Positions 16,954 to 25,044 of a DNA stretch of 64,000 nt are shown one piece after another. The notes under the pieces were generated by a model. That model saw nothing but the letters and a program-made list of their open reading frames with translations. It was not told the origin of the DNA and did no database searches. Each line of letters begins with the position of its first letter. Position 1 is the first letter of the stretch. Both the position numbers and the translations under genes were made by a program. Source of the stretch: Bacteriovoracaceae bacterium UBA4096 (GTDB lineage Bacteria; Bdellovibrionota; Bacteriovoracia; Bacteriovoracales; Bacteriovoracaceae); contig DFXY01000026.1 in assembly GCA_002381945.1 (NCBI GenBank), positions 1 to 64,000 of the forward strand, in the 5' to 3' direction.

Positions 16954-18128
16954 AACTCATAGAATCCTTAGGCTGGTTATTAGGTTTTCCACTAGGTCTT
17001 TTGACCGGCTCAGTGAGCTTTCTGCGTGGGGCGAGAATGTTTCACCCTAGGGGAATTATTGTCTCAGCTGAAGTTCACAGCTTAACCAATGAGGTTCAAT
17101 TTCCCAAAAAAGCACTTGTACGATTATCTACCGCCTGGTGGAAAAATAAAGAATGGATGGATGTATTAGGAGTCAGTATTCGTTTTGGAGCAAATGGTGA
17201 GAGCGTCCTGGCCCAACCAGATGAGCAGGATCTGTTATTTGCCAGCTTCGAGCGACCATGGCAGATCGTGCTTGCACCATTTTTCACAGATTTTCATGAT
17301 TTTTTTCACAACGATTACTTTAGTGTTTCCCCATTTTCATTTAAAGAAGCGTTAGTTGAATTTAAGTTAACTCCAACATTTTATCACTCAGTAATAGGTA
17401 CCCGCAAGGAGAGGCTTCTTCAGGATATAGTAGATAATGCCGAACTCAGTCTTTGGATGAGAAAAATACCTGAGCAGGAATGGCTTGCCATTGCTGTGAT
17501 TAAGCTCTCCCAAGAACTTCTTTTGAATCAGGAAGAATTGAAATTTAATCCTTTCCAAAATGGTCTGAAGATTTATCCCCGGGGTTTCATTCAACATCTC
17601 CGAATAGGCAGTTATCATTTAAGTCAGTTGGGAAGAACTTACCGCCGTCATATTGCCGGGGTCCTTGAATTACAAAAGCGGGAGAGAAAGAATGGAGCAA
17701 GTGATAACAAGGAGGAAACGATGCAAGTTTCAGAAATCATGCATAAAGGTGTTACCAGTGTAAATCTAAATGACTCTGTCAGAAGAGTTGCGGAATTAAT
17801 GAGACAAGAAGATGTTGGTGCCGTTCCAATTATGGAGAATAACAAACCAATCGGCATTGTAACCGATCGGGACATTGTAGTAAGCTGCGTAGCTGAAGGT
17901 TATTCCCTTGATAAGCCAATCTCTCATGCAATGAATGAGGATGTTATCTGTATAAAAGAAAATCAAGATGTGGAAGACGCTTCCCGGCTAATGAAAGATA
18001 ATCAAGTATCGCGGGTGCTGGTAGTAGACTCTTCTGAAAGACCTATTGGTATGGTGAGTTTACAAGATCTCACCAAAGTTCAGGATCAACGTAAACAAGG
18101 TGAAGTACTGAATCAAATCAAGCAGTAG
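16950..18128 (+). CDS. Fusion protein: catalase-like N-terminal region plus CBS-domain pair
   Basis: 392 residues. The first 250 begin with a hydrophobic stretch (LGWLLGFPLGLLTGSVSF) and FHPRGIIVSAEV, then ALVRLSTAWW, LGVSIRF, DLLFASFERPW and DFHDFF; the wording recalls catalase-related domains (weak). From residue 258 comes a full CBS pair (VSEIMHKG, PIGIVTDRDIV, KENQDVEDASRLMKDNQVSR, RPIGMVSLQDL). The internal ATG at 17721 has its own strong ribosome site, and the CBS part is a near copy of the free gene at 20177. So two products, fused and CBS alone, are likely. Alternative: two genes joined by loss of a stop. Confidence 0.75.
   Translation: MKLIESLGWLLGFPLGLLTGSVSFLRGARMFHPRGIIVSAEVHSLTNEVQFPKKALVRLSTAWWKNKEWMDVLGVSIRFGANGESVLAQPDEQDLLFASFERPWQIVLAPFFTDFHDFFHNDYFSVSPFSFKEALVEFKLTPTFYHSVIGTRKERLLQDIVDNAELSLWMRKIPEQEWLAIAVIKLSQELLLNQEELKFNPFQNGLKIYPRGFIQHLRIGSYHLSQLGRTYRRHIAGVLELQKRERKNGASDNKEETMQVSEIMHKGVTSVNLNDSVRRVAELMRQEDVGAVPIMENNKPIGIVTDRDIVVSCVAEGYSLDKPISHAMNEDVICIKENQDVEDASRLMKDNQVSRVLVVDSSERPIGMVSLQDLTKVQDQRKQGEVLNQIKQ
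17709..17715 (+). promoter_or_regulatory. Internal ribosome site before the CBS part
   Basis: AAGGAGG with six bases to the in-frame ATG at 17721. The bases around it match those before the free CBS gene at 20177, so a 135-residue CBS protein (17721-18128) is expected in addition to the fusion. Confidence 0.65.
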
Positions 18129-18138
18129 GAAGGTTATT

Positions 18139-18360
18139 ATGAGAGACAAGACCAGTATTTTAATAAAAAATAACTTGGTTCGATTGAATACAGGGGCTCA
18201 AAGGATGGTCAAAAACCTAAAACCAAAATGGTTAACTGAAAAGATGGTAAGGGTATATTTAAAGAGTCCCCCTAAAATTCAATTTGCTCTCGCTAAATTT
18301 GGAATAAAGCACGTTCTCGTAAAGCAAAAAGAAGAAATCGAAGAACCCATTCGCCACTAA
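18139..18360 (+). CDS. Small basic protein, function unknown
   Basis: 73 residues, rich in Lys and Arg, starting 10 nt after the CBS fusion gene with a GGAAGG-type ribosome site, hence one operon. No signal peptide or membrane segment. Not recognised. A strong hairpin follows the stop, which supports this as the last gene of the unit. Confidence 0.6.
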   Translation: MRDKTSILIKNNLVRLNTGAQRMVKNLKPKWLTEKMVRVYLKSPPKIQFALAKFGIKHVLVKQKEEIEEPIRH

Positions 18361-18385
18361 TCTTCAATTTTTTTTTATTTTTTTT

Positions 18386-18415
18386 CAGGGAGTTTTAGCA
18401 GACTAAAACTCCCTG
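18386..18415 (+). terminator. 13-bp perfect hairpin after the CBS operon
   Basis: CAGGGAGTTTTAG - CAGA - CTAAAACTCCCTG (18386-18398 with 18403-18415). The T-rich run lies before it on the plus strand and only ATATCTTAAAT follows, so termination is plausible but not textbook. Confidence 0.6.
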
Positions 18416-18578
18416 ATATCTTAAATCTCTCCCCCTAGAAAATTAAAATTACATTCAGCAACTGACACTCTCCTACTGTTATACTTAGCATACTTTTGCC
18501 TATCACTCAGTCATAACTTCAGTTTTACTAAAACTACTCCTTGCAAGGGGTTGATGATGCAATTTCTTTATGGTTATT

Positions 18579-18590
18579 ATGTGATCACAT
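18579..18590. promoter_or_regulatory. 12-bp palindrome ATGTGATCACAT upstream of metzincin gene
   Basis: Perfect palindrome 66 nt upstream of the metzincin-like lipoprotein ATG. TGTGA/TCACA are CRP half-sites but with no spacer, so a CRP site is not implied. Possible operator. Confidence 0.3.
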
Positions 18591-18656
18591 CTTAAGAATG
18601 TCTCAAGGATTAACCCGAAAGTTAATCTGACAAAAACAAACTAAGGAAGGTTATTA

Positions 18657-19289
18657 ATGACTCGTACTTTTTCAATTTTATTCTTGTTCTTATTTCTAGC
18701 TTCATGTGGAAAAGGTGGAGGCGGTGGAAGCAGCTCTGGATCGATGGCCGAAATCTCTGATACCGATGTTTCAGGAATAGCACCTGTCCAGGCCCAGACT
18801 TTTGACATTAATGCTGAGTTAACTGGTTTTGACCGTGATCAAGAAGAAAAAATTTATGCAGCTTTTGATTTGATTAAAAAAGTGGTTGCTTCCGATGAAT
18901 TCAAAAAAAGAGTTCTATCAAAAACCTATAAGGGCAAAAAGCAATACGTAGATAATGGTGGTTACACTAATGCTCAAATTTATAAAAAGCTTCTTGAAGG
19001 TTCTGAAAAACTGACTCCAGGTAAGAATAATACGATGGATCTTCAACTAGAGACGTACTATGTCAGTGAACGGGTTATAGGATACACCATGCCGAGTATT
19101 CGTAAGATCTTTATGAACAGAAAGTATCTAAATACTTTCGCACCTAATGAAGTAGCTATGAACCTGACTCATGAATGGCTTCACAAACTTGGATTTAAGC
19201 ATTCTGCAAAAATGAATGCAGCAAGACCTCACTCAGTTCCCTATGCAATTGGATACATCATGCGCGAGCTTGCTAAAAAACATGGCTAA
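18657..19289 (+). CDS. Metzincin-like metallopeptidase lipoprotein, copy 1
   Basis: 210 residues with a lipoprotein signal (LFLASC, Cys17) and a Gly/Ser linker. The zinc motif is exact for metzincins, HEWLHKLGFKH (HExxHxxGxxH), near residue 176; the later SVPYAIGYIM holds a Met that could be the Met-turn. Between lies a conserved block (VDNGGYTNAQIYKKLLEGSE) shared with the next gene. A secreted, membrane-anchored protease is inferred, facing the periplasm or the outside. AAGGAAGG precedes the ATG. No exact family recognised. Confidence 0.75.
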   Translation: MTRTFSILFLFLFLASCGKGGGGGSSSGSMAEISDTDVSGIAPVQAQTFDINAELTGFDRDQEEKIYAAFDLIKKVVASDEFKKRVLSKTYKGKKQYVDNGGYTNAQIYKKLLEGSEKLTPGKNNTMDLQLETYYVSERVIGYTMPSIRKIFMNRKYLNTFAPNEVAMNLTHEWLHKLGFKHSAKMNAARPHSVPYAIGYIMRELAKKHG

Positions 19290-19393
19290 TAATTCAAAAG
19301 TTCATCAGCAGGAAGCTGGTGAACTTTTTTCCCATCTAGCGGGAAATATTAAATCGTGAAAATGTGTCGATGAATGCCAAGGAAGGTAATGAC

Positions 19394-20074
19394 ATGAACG
19401 GGTCTTTTTCATTTCTAATAATTTTAATCACTGCTATCTCCTGCAATTCGATTCAAATAACCCAGAAGTCCCAAGCTGCTGAAACATCGGCGCCTGGACC
19501 ACAACTACAAACTCAGCCCATAGAACTTGATAGAAATACTGCTTCGATCGTTGATGCAGAGATTCCCGTTGAGGCAGTTACCTGGGATGCAGATCTTTAC
19601 CTGGTTAACTTCACCCCACCCCAAGAAGAAAAAGTTAGAAAAGCTGTAACCATTATTAAAAAAGTCATTGCCTCGAAAGAATTCAGGGAAAAAGTGCTGA
19701 ATTATTCATATAAAGGCGTCACAGGGTTTGTAGATAATGGTGGACTAAGTAATGAAGAGATTTACAAAAAGATCCTGGAAGGCGCTGAGCAGATGGGAAA
19801 TCGGAACAAGAACAACACTATGGATGTGGAACTAGAACTCTATCATCAAACAACTAAAACTATCGGCTATACTTATCCAAATACTGTACGTATCTGGATG
19901 AATAAGAAATATTTCAATCGGTATACTCCCATAAAAGTGGCGGATAATCTCATGCATGAGTGGATGCATAAATTAGGTTTCACTCATGCAACGACCTGGT
20001 CGACCGACAGGGACCATACAGTACCTTATGCTATCGGTTACTTAATTGAAGATATAGCCGCAAATTACCAATAG
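19394..20074 (+). CDS. Metzincin-like metallopeptidase lipoprotein, copy 2
   Basis: 226 residues from the ATG at 19394, which follows GGAAGG and gives a signal with lipobox ITAISC; an ATG 10 codons upstream spoils the signal. It is a paralogue of the preceding gene: HEWMHKLGFTH (HExxHxxGxxH) and TVPYAIGYLIEDIA match, as do VDNGGLSNEEIYKKILEGAE and NKNNTMDVELELY. A 104-nt gap separates the copies. The mature N-terminus is more polar and about 20 residues longer. Likely a tandem duplication that has diverged. Confidence 0.75.
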   Translation: MNGSFSFLIILITAISCNSIQITQKSQAAETSAPGPQLQTQPIELDRNTASIVDAEIPVEAVTWDADLYLVNFTPPQEEKVRKAVTIIKKVIASKEFREKVLNYSYKGVTGFVDNGGLSNEEIYKKILEGAEQMGNRNKNNTMDVELELYHQTTKTIGYTYPNTVRIWMNKKYFNRYTPIKVADNLMHEWMHKLGFTHATTWSTDRDHTVPYAIGYLIEDIAANYQ

Positions 20075-20176
20075 CAAAAGTAAATACTGCACTCTTGCTC
20101 AGTATCTTTAGAGAAATTATATTTCTCACTCCTCCCCACAGTGACAAAATCATTTCGTGTGTACAAGGAGGTCACG

Positions 20177-20587
20177 ATGCAAGTTTCAGAAGTCATGCAC
20201 AAAGGTGTCAACACGGTTCAAATTCATGACTCAATCAAAAAGGTCGCGGCCTTGATGAAAAGAGAAGATATTGGTTCTGTACCAGTTTACAAAAATGAAA
20301 GACCAGTGGGATTTGTAACTGATAGAGATATCGTTATATCATGTGTCGCAAGCGGACACCCGGTAGATGATCCTATTTCTCATGCGATGAACCGGAATAT
20401 TTTATTTGTCCACGAAAATGATGATTTAACTTTGGCCTCAAAACTCATGAAAGAGAATCAAGTCTCAAGGTTACTTGTAGTAGATGAAGGAGAGCGACCA
20501 GTCGGCATGCTTACTCTTCAGGATATCACCAGAAATTCACCAGATAATAATTTAACGATTGAGGTACTGACTGAAATCAAGAGATAA
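20177..20587 (+). CDS. CBS-domain pair protein
   Basis: 136 residues from the ATG at 20177, preceded by AAGGAGG with five bases between; the 20141 start has no such site. Two CBS domains: MQVSEVMHKGVNTVQIHDS..., PVGFVTDRDIVIS, ISHAMNRN, LASKLMKENQVSRLLVV, RPVGMLTLQDI. Such pairs bind adenosine nucleotides, and free CBS proteins are regulators of unknown partners. It is a close paralogue of the C-terminal part of the 16950 gene, the two copies flanking the metzincin pair. Next gene starts 14 nt on. Confidence 0.85.
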   Translation: MQVSEVMHKGVNTVQIHDSIKKVAALMKREDIGSVPVYKNERPVGFVTDRDIVISCVASGHPVDDPISHAMNRNILFVHENDDLTLASKLMKENQVSRLLVVDEGERPVGMLTLQDITRNSPDNNLTIEVLTEIKR

Positions 20588-20601
20588 AACTTGGAGGTTT
20601 T

Positions 20602-20946
20602 ATGAAAAGATTCATCACGTTTTCTCTATTTTCGATGTTAATCCTACCGGCCATGGCCGGGACGACAAGAACGACGACTACCAGGTCTTATGAGTCAACC
20701 AGTTCATCACCAGTAATGGGAACCGATATGGAGATGAATTCAGAACTTGATTCAGATGCTGATATGATTGAAGCTCAGGAAGAATATGAAGGTTTCGACG
20801 AACAGGAACGCATGGAAGAGCAGGAACGAATGCAAGATACATCAACGATGGAAACAGAAGATAGAATGGATTATCATGATAGAACTCGAACTGAAAGAGC
20901 AAGAAAGGCAATCAATACAGGAAGTGATGCTTCAGATGATCAATAA
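20602..20946 (+). CDS. Small exported acidic protein
   Basis: 114 residues with a signal peptide (FITFSLFSMLILPAMA) and a low-complexity mature chain rich in Glu, Asp, Met and Arg, with repeats QEEYEGFDEQERM and EEQERMQD. No fold expected. QEEYEG recurs in the lipoprotein at 31608. Preceded by TTGGAGGTTTT. Probably cotranscribed with the CBS gene and ended by the hairpin at 20954. Confidence 0.65.
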   Translation: MKRFITFSLFSMLILPAMAGTTRTTTTRSYESTSSSPVMGTDMEMNSELDSDADMIEAQEEYEGFDEQERMEEQERMQDTSTMETEDRMDYHDRTRTERARKAINTGSDASDDQ

Positions 20947-20953
20947 CTAAACC

Positions 20954-20985
20954 CAGGCGGGAATGAAACACTTCCCGCCTGTTTT
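20954..20985 (+). terminator. Rho-independent terminator
   Basis: CAGGCGGGAA - TGAAACAC - TTCCCGCCTG, a 10-bp GC-rich stem followed by TTTTAAT. Ends the CBS/acidic-protein unit. Confidence 0.85.
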
Positions 20986-21190
20986 AATATGTAACCGGCC
21001 AGTTTAATAGTAATCTCTTGGCAAGGTACAGACGTACATCATGAACTGCCGGTCCGACTATCCTGATAATTTCTCTTAAATCTTCGGCTTTTAAATTTAG
21101 TTCTTCACACCAATAACTTATATCCATTGACTCCAGTATTTCACTCTTGTGATTTTCAGGTTTAGGTTGCGATCTTAATTCATTCGTCAT
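20984..21190 (-). CDS. DUF3606 domain protein
   Basis: 68 residues from the ATG at 21190, which follows AAAGGAGGGGAG; a longer frame to 21301 lacks a ribosome site. The core ISYWCEELNLKAEDLREIIRIVGPAVHDVRLYL matches the DUF3606 pattern, a short all-helical domain found in small stress-linked proteins. Function unknown. Its stop lies at the foot of the plus-strand terminator, so the two units converge. Confidence 0.75.
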   Translation of the reverse strand: MTNELRSQPKPENHKSEILESMDISYWCEELNLKAEDLREIIRIVGPAVHDVRLYLAKRLLLNWPVTY

Positions 21191-21325
21191 CTCCCCTCCT
21201 TTATATAGACTACTTTTTAGCTTTATGCGGATACTGAAGTAAATTAAAGCTGAACTAAATTCAGAAGAACTTATATGTAGGTTGCGCCATAGCGATGTCA
21301 AAATTTAAGAAGCAAGGAGGCAATT

Positions 21326-21694
21326 ATGAAAATTATGCCAATGCTAAGTGTAATCGCACTTATAATGACTTTTGAACTATCGGCCAACGGAGGTGCTAAG
21401 AGCACAGATTTGGAGCGAGGTGCTGCAGCAGTTGATGAAATGTATACAGATGAGTTAAAAACTAAAAAAGCTGCACCAGAGCGAACTGACAAGACCAGAC
21501 AGAGGATGATGGAAAATCCCAGGAATCTCAGTTTCCCCGGTAGTTTCGGTGAAGTTAATTCCAAAGAGGATCAACAAGAACGTCAGGAAGAGAGCTTAAA
21601 AAGATTGAATGAATTTAAAAATGATCCCTACTGGGATAATGGCAATGGCGCGACTACAAATCGAAAAATTAATAATCGCGATCCCCGGGATTAG
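21326..21694 (+). CDS. Small exported protein, function unknown
   Basis: 122 residues with a signal peptide (MLSVIALIMTFELSA) and a charged, probably disordered mature chain (ERTDKTRQRMMENPR, DQQERQEESLKRL). AAGGAGG lies 5 nt before the ATG. It converges on the S4-domain gene with 1 nt between stops. Not recognised. Confidence 0.65.
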   Translation: MKIMPMLSVIALIMTFELSANGGAKSTDLERGAAAVDEMYTDELKTKKAAPERTDKTRQRMMENPRNLSFPGSFGEVNSKEDQQERQEESLKRLNEFKNDPYWDNGNGATTNRKINNRDPRD

Positions 21695-21695
21695 C

Positions 21696-21905
21696 TTAGA
21701 TAACTTTGACCTGTTGGCCTTTATACTCAACTATTTGCCCTGAACGGATTTTACAACGTTTGCGAAGTTCTATTTGCCCATCGACTTTAACTTTTCCTTC
21801 AGCAATTATATGCTTTGCTTCAGCTCCTGAATCAGTCATATCAGTAATTTTCATCAAATCACACAGAGGAATGAACTCTGAACCATCTAAATTGAATTCT
21901 TTCAT
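21696..21905 (-). CDS. S4-domain RNA-binding protein (YbcJ-like)
   Basis: 69 residues, almost wholly one S4 domain: FIPLCDLMKITDMTDSGAEAKHII then EGKVKVDGQIELRKRCKIRSGQ. Small YbcJ-like proteins bind RNA; targets unknown. Its start overlaps the stop of the ferredoxin/metallo-beta-lactamase gene by 4 nt, so it is the second gene of a pair. Confidence 0.88.
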   Translation of the reverse strand: MKEFNLDGSEFIPLCDLMKITDMTDSGAEAKHIIAEGKVKVDGQIELRKRCKIRSGQIVEYKGQQVKVI

Positions 21906-22777
21906 TGTTGTCCTTTTAAACCAGTAACCAGCTCATTAATTTTATAATGAGAATCTTCTACACCAAAATAACCCCATCCGCCATGGCCCGGAAGTATCCA
22001 TTCGAATTTTTCTTGGGCCAATTTTTCAAGGGATTTCACCTGCTCGACCCAGGAATACCAACAATAGGATTTTGATGCCCTCAATTGCCCTAAATCCGGA
22101 TCGACGAAAAGATGATCTCCAGTAAAAAGAAACTTCCCTCTATATATGAGATTCATATGTCCTTTGGTATGACCTGGAGTCATAATAATTTTAAGATCAG
22201 AGGCGAAGTGGACTGTTTCTGACCCTATTAACTGGATTTCACAATCCTGAGTATCTGAATTGACCTCATCACTATGAATGATTCTTTTACAGTTAAAAAA
22301 CGAATGAAACTTTTTATGGTCTGCGACATCATCTTGATGGGTTAAAAACATGTATCTTATACCACCTAAAGCCTCGATCTTTTGGGCCAGCTGAGAATTA
22401 AAACGAGGAGAATCTACCAATACATTTCCACTGGAGCGCACAATTAAGTAGGAAGAAGCACCGAACGAGTGAGGAGAAGTATAACCGCAATAAAAAACAC
22501 CCTCGCTTATCTCAAAGGGAAGCCCGCTGCCCAGATTATTAAACTCCTGTGGCGCCACCGAAACTCCAATGGAACTTGTGGGACAAGAGAGAATGGCCCT
22601 TTTGGCCAGCAACCACTCCTTAGGGCCATGAGGTTGGCCTTTAACAACAGATTTCCCATCTAACTCTTGAAATATTTCTGGTGCCAAATGAAAACAAGTA
22701 GCGCAATCAATACAGGTCGTATCAACAAATAATGGGCCCTGGACGTTTTGTGGATGTGCTTTCTGTATATTGGCCAT
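21902..22777 (-). CDS. Ferredoxin-metallo-beta-lactamase fusion hydrolase
   Basis: 291 residues. The first 75 form a ferredoxin-like domain (CIDCATCFHLAPEIF with a distant Cys in LSCPTSS, four Cys for one Fe-S cluster). The rest is a metallo-beta-lactamase fold: THQDDVADHKKFH (His-x-Asp-x4-Asp-His, the first His of HxHxDH replaced in spacing), MTPGHTKGHM, FTGDHLFVD and LPGHGGWG, giving a two-metal site. Fusions of this type occur in many bacteria with unknown substrates; redox-linked thioester or persulfide hydrolysis is a guess. Cytoplasmic. Confidence 0.85.
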   Translation of the reverse strand: MANIQKAHPQNVQGPLFVDTTCIDCATCFHLAPEIFQELDGKSVVKGQPHGPKEWLLAKRAILSCPTSSIGVSVAPQEFNNLGSGLPFEISEGVFYCGYTSPHSFGASSYLIVRSSGNVLVDSPRFNSQLAQKIEALGGIRYMFLTHQDDVADHKKFHSFFNCKRIIHSDEVNSDTQDCEIQLIGSETVHFASDLKIIMTPGHTKGHMNLIYRGKFLFTGDHLFVDPDLGQLRASKSYCWYSWVEQVKSLEKLAQEKFEWILPGHGGWGYFGVEDSHYKINELVTGLKGQQ

Positions 22778-22830
22778 AGAGAAATTCTACTGGAGCAGCC
22801 TTCAAATTAAAAGCAGCTCCAGTAGAAAGA

Positions 22831-23661
22831 TTAAAAAGCTTCCCAATAAGCGTGATTAATTTCTCTATTAAAGAATTGTGTCTTCTCAGCACCTGTCCTA
22901 TCACGTCTTTCAATATCCCGTGGTTGCCAAAAATACATAGATACTGGAATCAAGTAACAATCCTCAGATTCCTGATTATTTCGATAATCATAGTATTTAT
23001 AAACGACAGGACATTTCCTGCCAGAATGAACGAAGTTTCTAGTCCAGGTTGAAACATATCTAGGTCCACCTGTGTAACGTCGATCCAGAACTCTTTCAAC
23101 AACGGAACTTCCCTGTTTAACCAGTGCCATGGGAGAAACATGAAACCACCATTTATAGCGATAGTTTCTGATATAACGGCGGGTAAAGAAAAGAAAAAGC
23201 TTACTGGATTTTAAACCAGTATTTAGAAATTCTTCGTAGGCCCAGACATGGGCCCGATTATAACATTGGGAATCGTTCTGATAATCCCTTCGCATTCGAC
23301 GAAAGATAGAGGAAACGGCGGAATAACTGGTAACGACAGTAGGATCATAAGACATTCGTTTAATATTAGATGTCGCAACTGGAGGCACTTTAGCAGCTTC
23401 GACCGTTTCAGCACTAAGGAAATTGTTCTTACTATCAACTTCCACTTCCAACATGTCTTGCAACCTGAGACTTTCTTTAAAACTATCCAATAATTCTGCT
23501 TGATCAAATCTCACAAAAACAACTCGTCCATTTTCCATGAGTATAAGATGAGATTGTGATGAACTTTTGGCCAGATCAATAGAATGAATCCTGGTTTTAA
23601 AGCTATCAGCATGGGCCCTGAACCCGAGAGTGAGAAGGATTAAAAGAAATACAATTTTCAT
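22831..23661 (-). CDS. Exported protein-glutaminase-like protein, copy 1
   Basis: 276 residues with a signal peptide (FLLILLTLGFRAHADS). The core fits the protein-glutaminase family: SQCYNRAHVWAYEEF (Cys nucleophile), WWFHVSPM (His) 41 residues later, and VLDRRYTGGPRYVSTW (Asp) 19 residues after that; the Cys-His-Asp order and the 41/20 spacing agree with what I recall of Chryseobacterium protein-glutaminase, whose segment is likewise WxYHVAP and IDP....GPV. Such enzymes deamidate Gln in target proteins. GGAGGGTCT precedes the ATG. Paralogue at 37014. Substrate unknown. Confidence 0.7.
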   Translation of the reverse strand: MKIVFLLILLTLGFRAHADSFKTRIHSIDLAKSSSQSHLILMENGRVVFVRFDQAELLDSFKESLRLQDMLEVEVDSKNNFLSAETVEAAKVPPVATSNIKRMSYDPTVVTSYSAVSSIFRRMRRDYQNDSQCYNRAHVWAYEEFLNTGLKSSKLFLFFTRRYIRNYRYKWWFHVSPMALVKQGSSVVERVLDRRYTGGPRYVSTWTRNFVHSGRKCPVVYKYYDYRNNQESEDCYLIPVSMYFWQPRDIERRDRTGAEKTQFFNREINHAYWEAF

Positions 23662-23743
23662 AGACCCTCCTTGGTCTTGGAATAATAAAAAATATAAGGA
23701 TTTTTAAGAACAGAAGAAAGGTGCACTTCTCTATTTAAAACAG

Positions 23744-23771
23744 CTTTGATTGGGTTTAACCCCAATCAAAG
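23744..23771. terminator. Bidirectional hairpin terminator
   Basis: CTTTGATTGGG - TTTAAC - CCCAATCAAAG, perfect 11-bp stem. On the minus strand CTGTTTTAAAT follows, ending the 52-residue gene. Confidence 0.65.
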
Positions 23772-23784
23772 AGTTGGAGTTGCT

Positions 23785-23943
23785 TTAGCGGGAGATGGTT
23801 AACTTAATCGGCATTTTGACTCCAGAGACTTTTTTAGAAAGATCTCGAGAGACATCTTTATAAGTGCGTTTGATAACAGATTTAATTTCTTTAACGTTCT
23901 TTCTTAGTGCTCTTTTAGCAGCATACTTTTTTAAAGAAAACAT
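23785..23943 (-). CDS. Small basic protein (52 residues)
   Basis: The ATG at 23943 follows ATAGGAGGGCATT. The product (MFSLKKYAAKRALRKN ... MPIKLTISR) is Lys/Arg rich with net positive charge and a likely helical N-terminal half. No signal peptide. A hairpin terminator follows. Not recognised; possibly nucleic-acid or membrane binding. The same bases ATAGGAGGGCAT recur before an 8-codon frame at 36881. Confidence 0.6.
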   Translation of the reverse strand: MFSLKKYAAKRALRKNVKEIKSVIKRTYKDVSRDLSKKVSGVKMPIKLTISR

Positions 23944-24095
23944 AATGCCCTCCTATGGTTATTTTCAAGGCCTTATATTAGCCACGAGTTTTGGAGCTGG
24001 CCCTGGAAAAATATAATTACTCGGCCAGCCTTTGGATGAACTTTAGTTACTAATTTGATGAAGTAGCGCTTCAATTTATACATAGCGAGGAAATA

Positions 24096-24395
24096 ATGAA
24101 ATTAGCAAACATTATTATAAGCTTAGTCTTTGCACAAACAGTACCCTCTTTTGCTCTAGGTGACAGGAGCGTGCTTCCATCGAATCCCGATGCAATGACT
24201 GGTACAGTCAGGGCCTTAAATCAAGTGCAACCCGAAGAAATAGAAGAAGATTTAAAAGAGGAAAAGGCAGAGCAAGAGCAAGAACAAGAGGTTTTGGGAA
24301 CCCAGGATATACAGGAGAAGCAATATCAGATAGACCAGAGCCGAGAAAAGAGACAGGAAGAAGTTGAGCGATATCGCTTCGATGAACCTGAATAA
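24096..24395 (+). CDS. Small exported acidic coiled-coil-like protein
   Basis: 99 residues with a signal peptide (ISLVFAQTVPSFA) and a mature chain of Glu/Gln/Lys-rich repeats (EEDLKEEKAEQEQEQEVLG, EKRQEEVERYRF), probably a long helix. AGGAAATA precedes the ATG. Function unknown; a member of the small acidic exported set of this window. Confidence 0.6.
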   Translation: MKLANIIISLVFAQTVPSFALGDRSVLPSNPDAMTGTVRALNQVQPEEIEEDLKEEKAEQEQEQEVLGTQDIQEKQYQIDQSREKRQEEVERYRFDEPE

Positions 24396-24402
24396 AAATT
24401 GA

Positions 24403-24425
24403 GGTAACCGTCACATCCGGTTACC
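24403..24425 (+). terminator. Hairpin between convergent genes
   Basis: GGTAACCG - TCACATC - CGGTTACC, 8-bp stem between the acidic protein and the convergent cyclophilin. A T-run only starts 12 nt later. Confidence 0.5.
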
Positions 24426-24434
24426 CATTGACCC

Positions 24435-24992
24435 TTATTTTTTTCTTTTTACGCTTTTGATAATAATGGCATCCATTGGTACGTTTGCATGAGGTCCAAT
24501 AGTGCCGGTTTTTACCAGCTTCATTCTATCTATTACATGCATTCCTGAAATAACTTTTCCAAAGACGGCATACCCGTACCCCGCTGTCGTGGTATTCTGG
24601 TGATCAAGATAGGCATTGTCGTTCACGTTGATGAAAAACTGGGCAGTCGCAGAATGAGGATTTCCCGTTCGTGCCATAGCAATGGTTCCGGTAGTATTTT
24701 TTAAACCATTGGCCGCCTCATTCTTTATAGGTGCCTTAGTGTTTTTCTCACTCATTTTTTCATCAAAGCCACCACCTTGAACCATAAAGTTATTAATCAC
24801 CCGGTGGAAGATAGTTCCTGTATAAAAATTGCTATCTACATAACTTAGAAAATTTTTAACCGTATTTGGGGCCTTAACCTCATCTAATTCAACTTCAAAA
24901 GATCCCATAGAGGTATCAAAAATAACCACAGGATTCTTCGCAAAAACAGAAAGGGATAAGAAAAGAGCAAGGATAGAAATAAATAGTTTCAT
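24435..24992 (-). CDS. Exported cyclophilin-type peptidyl-prolyl isomerase
   Basis: 185 residues with a signal peptide (ISILALFLSLSVFAK), so periplasmic. Cyclophilin core: VELDEVKAPNTVKNFLSYV, GTIFHRVINNFMVQGGGF (catalytic Arg), GTIAMARTGNPHSATAQFFIN and FGKVISGMHVID. The Trp that binds cyclosporin in human CypA is absent, as in many bacterial forms. It catalyses proline isomerisation in exported proteins. Monocistronic. Confidence 0.93.
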   Translation of the reverse strand: MKLFISILALFLSLSVFAKNPVVIFDTSMGSFEVELDEVKAPNTVKNFLSYVDSNFYTGTIFHRVINNFMVQGGGFDEKMSEKNTKAPIKNEAANGLKNTTGTIAMARTGNPHSATAQFFINVNDNAYLDHQNTTTAGYGYAVFGKVISGMHVIDRMKLVKTGTIGPHANVPMDAIIIKSVKRKK

Positions 24993-25044
24993 ATGGCCTC
25001 ATATTATAGTTTTTTACTATTTTAAATGAAAAGTTAAAGATTTA

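Noticed and set aside
16950..17720. True catalase function for the N-terminal part
   Set aside because: Only short wording resembles catalase-like domains; heme ligand and active-site His cannot be identified.
18579..18590. CRP site
   Set aside because: TGTGA and TCACA are adjacent with no six-base spacer.
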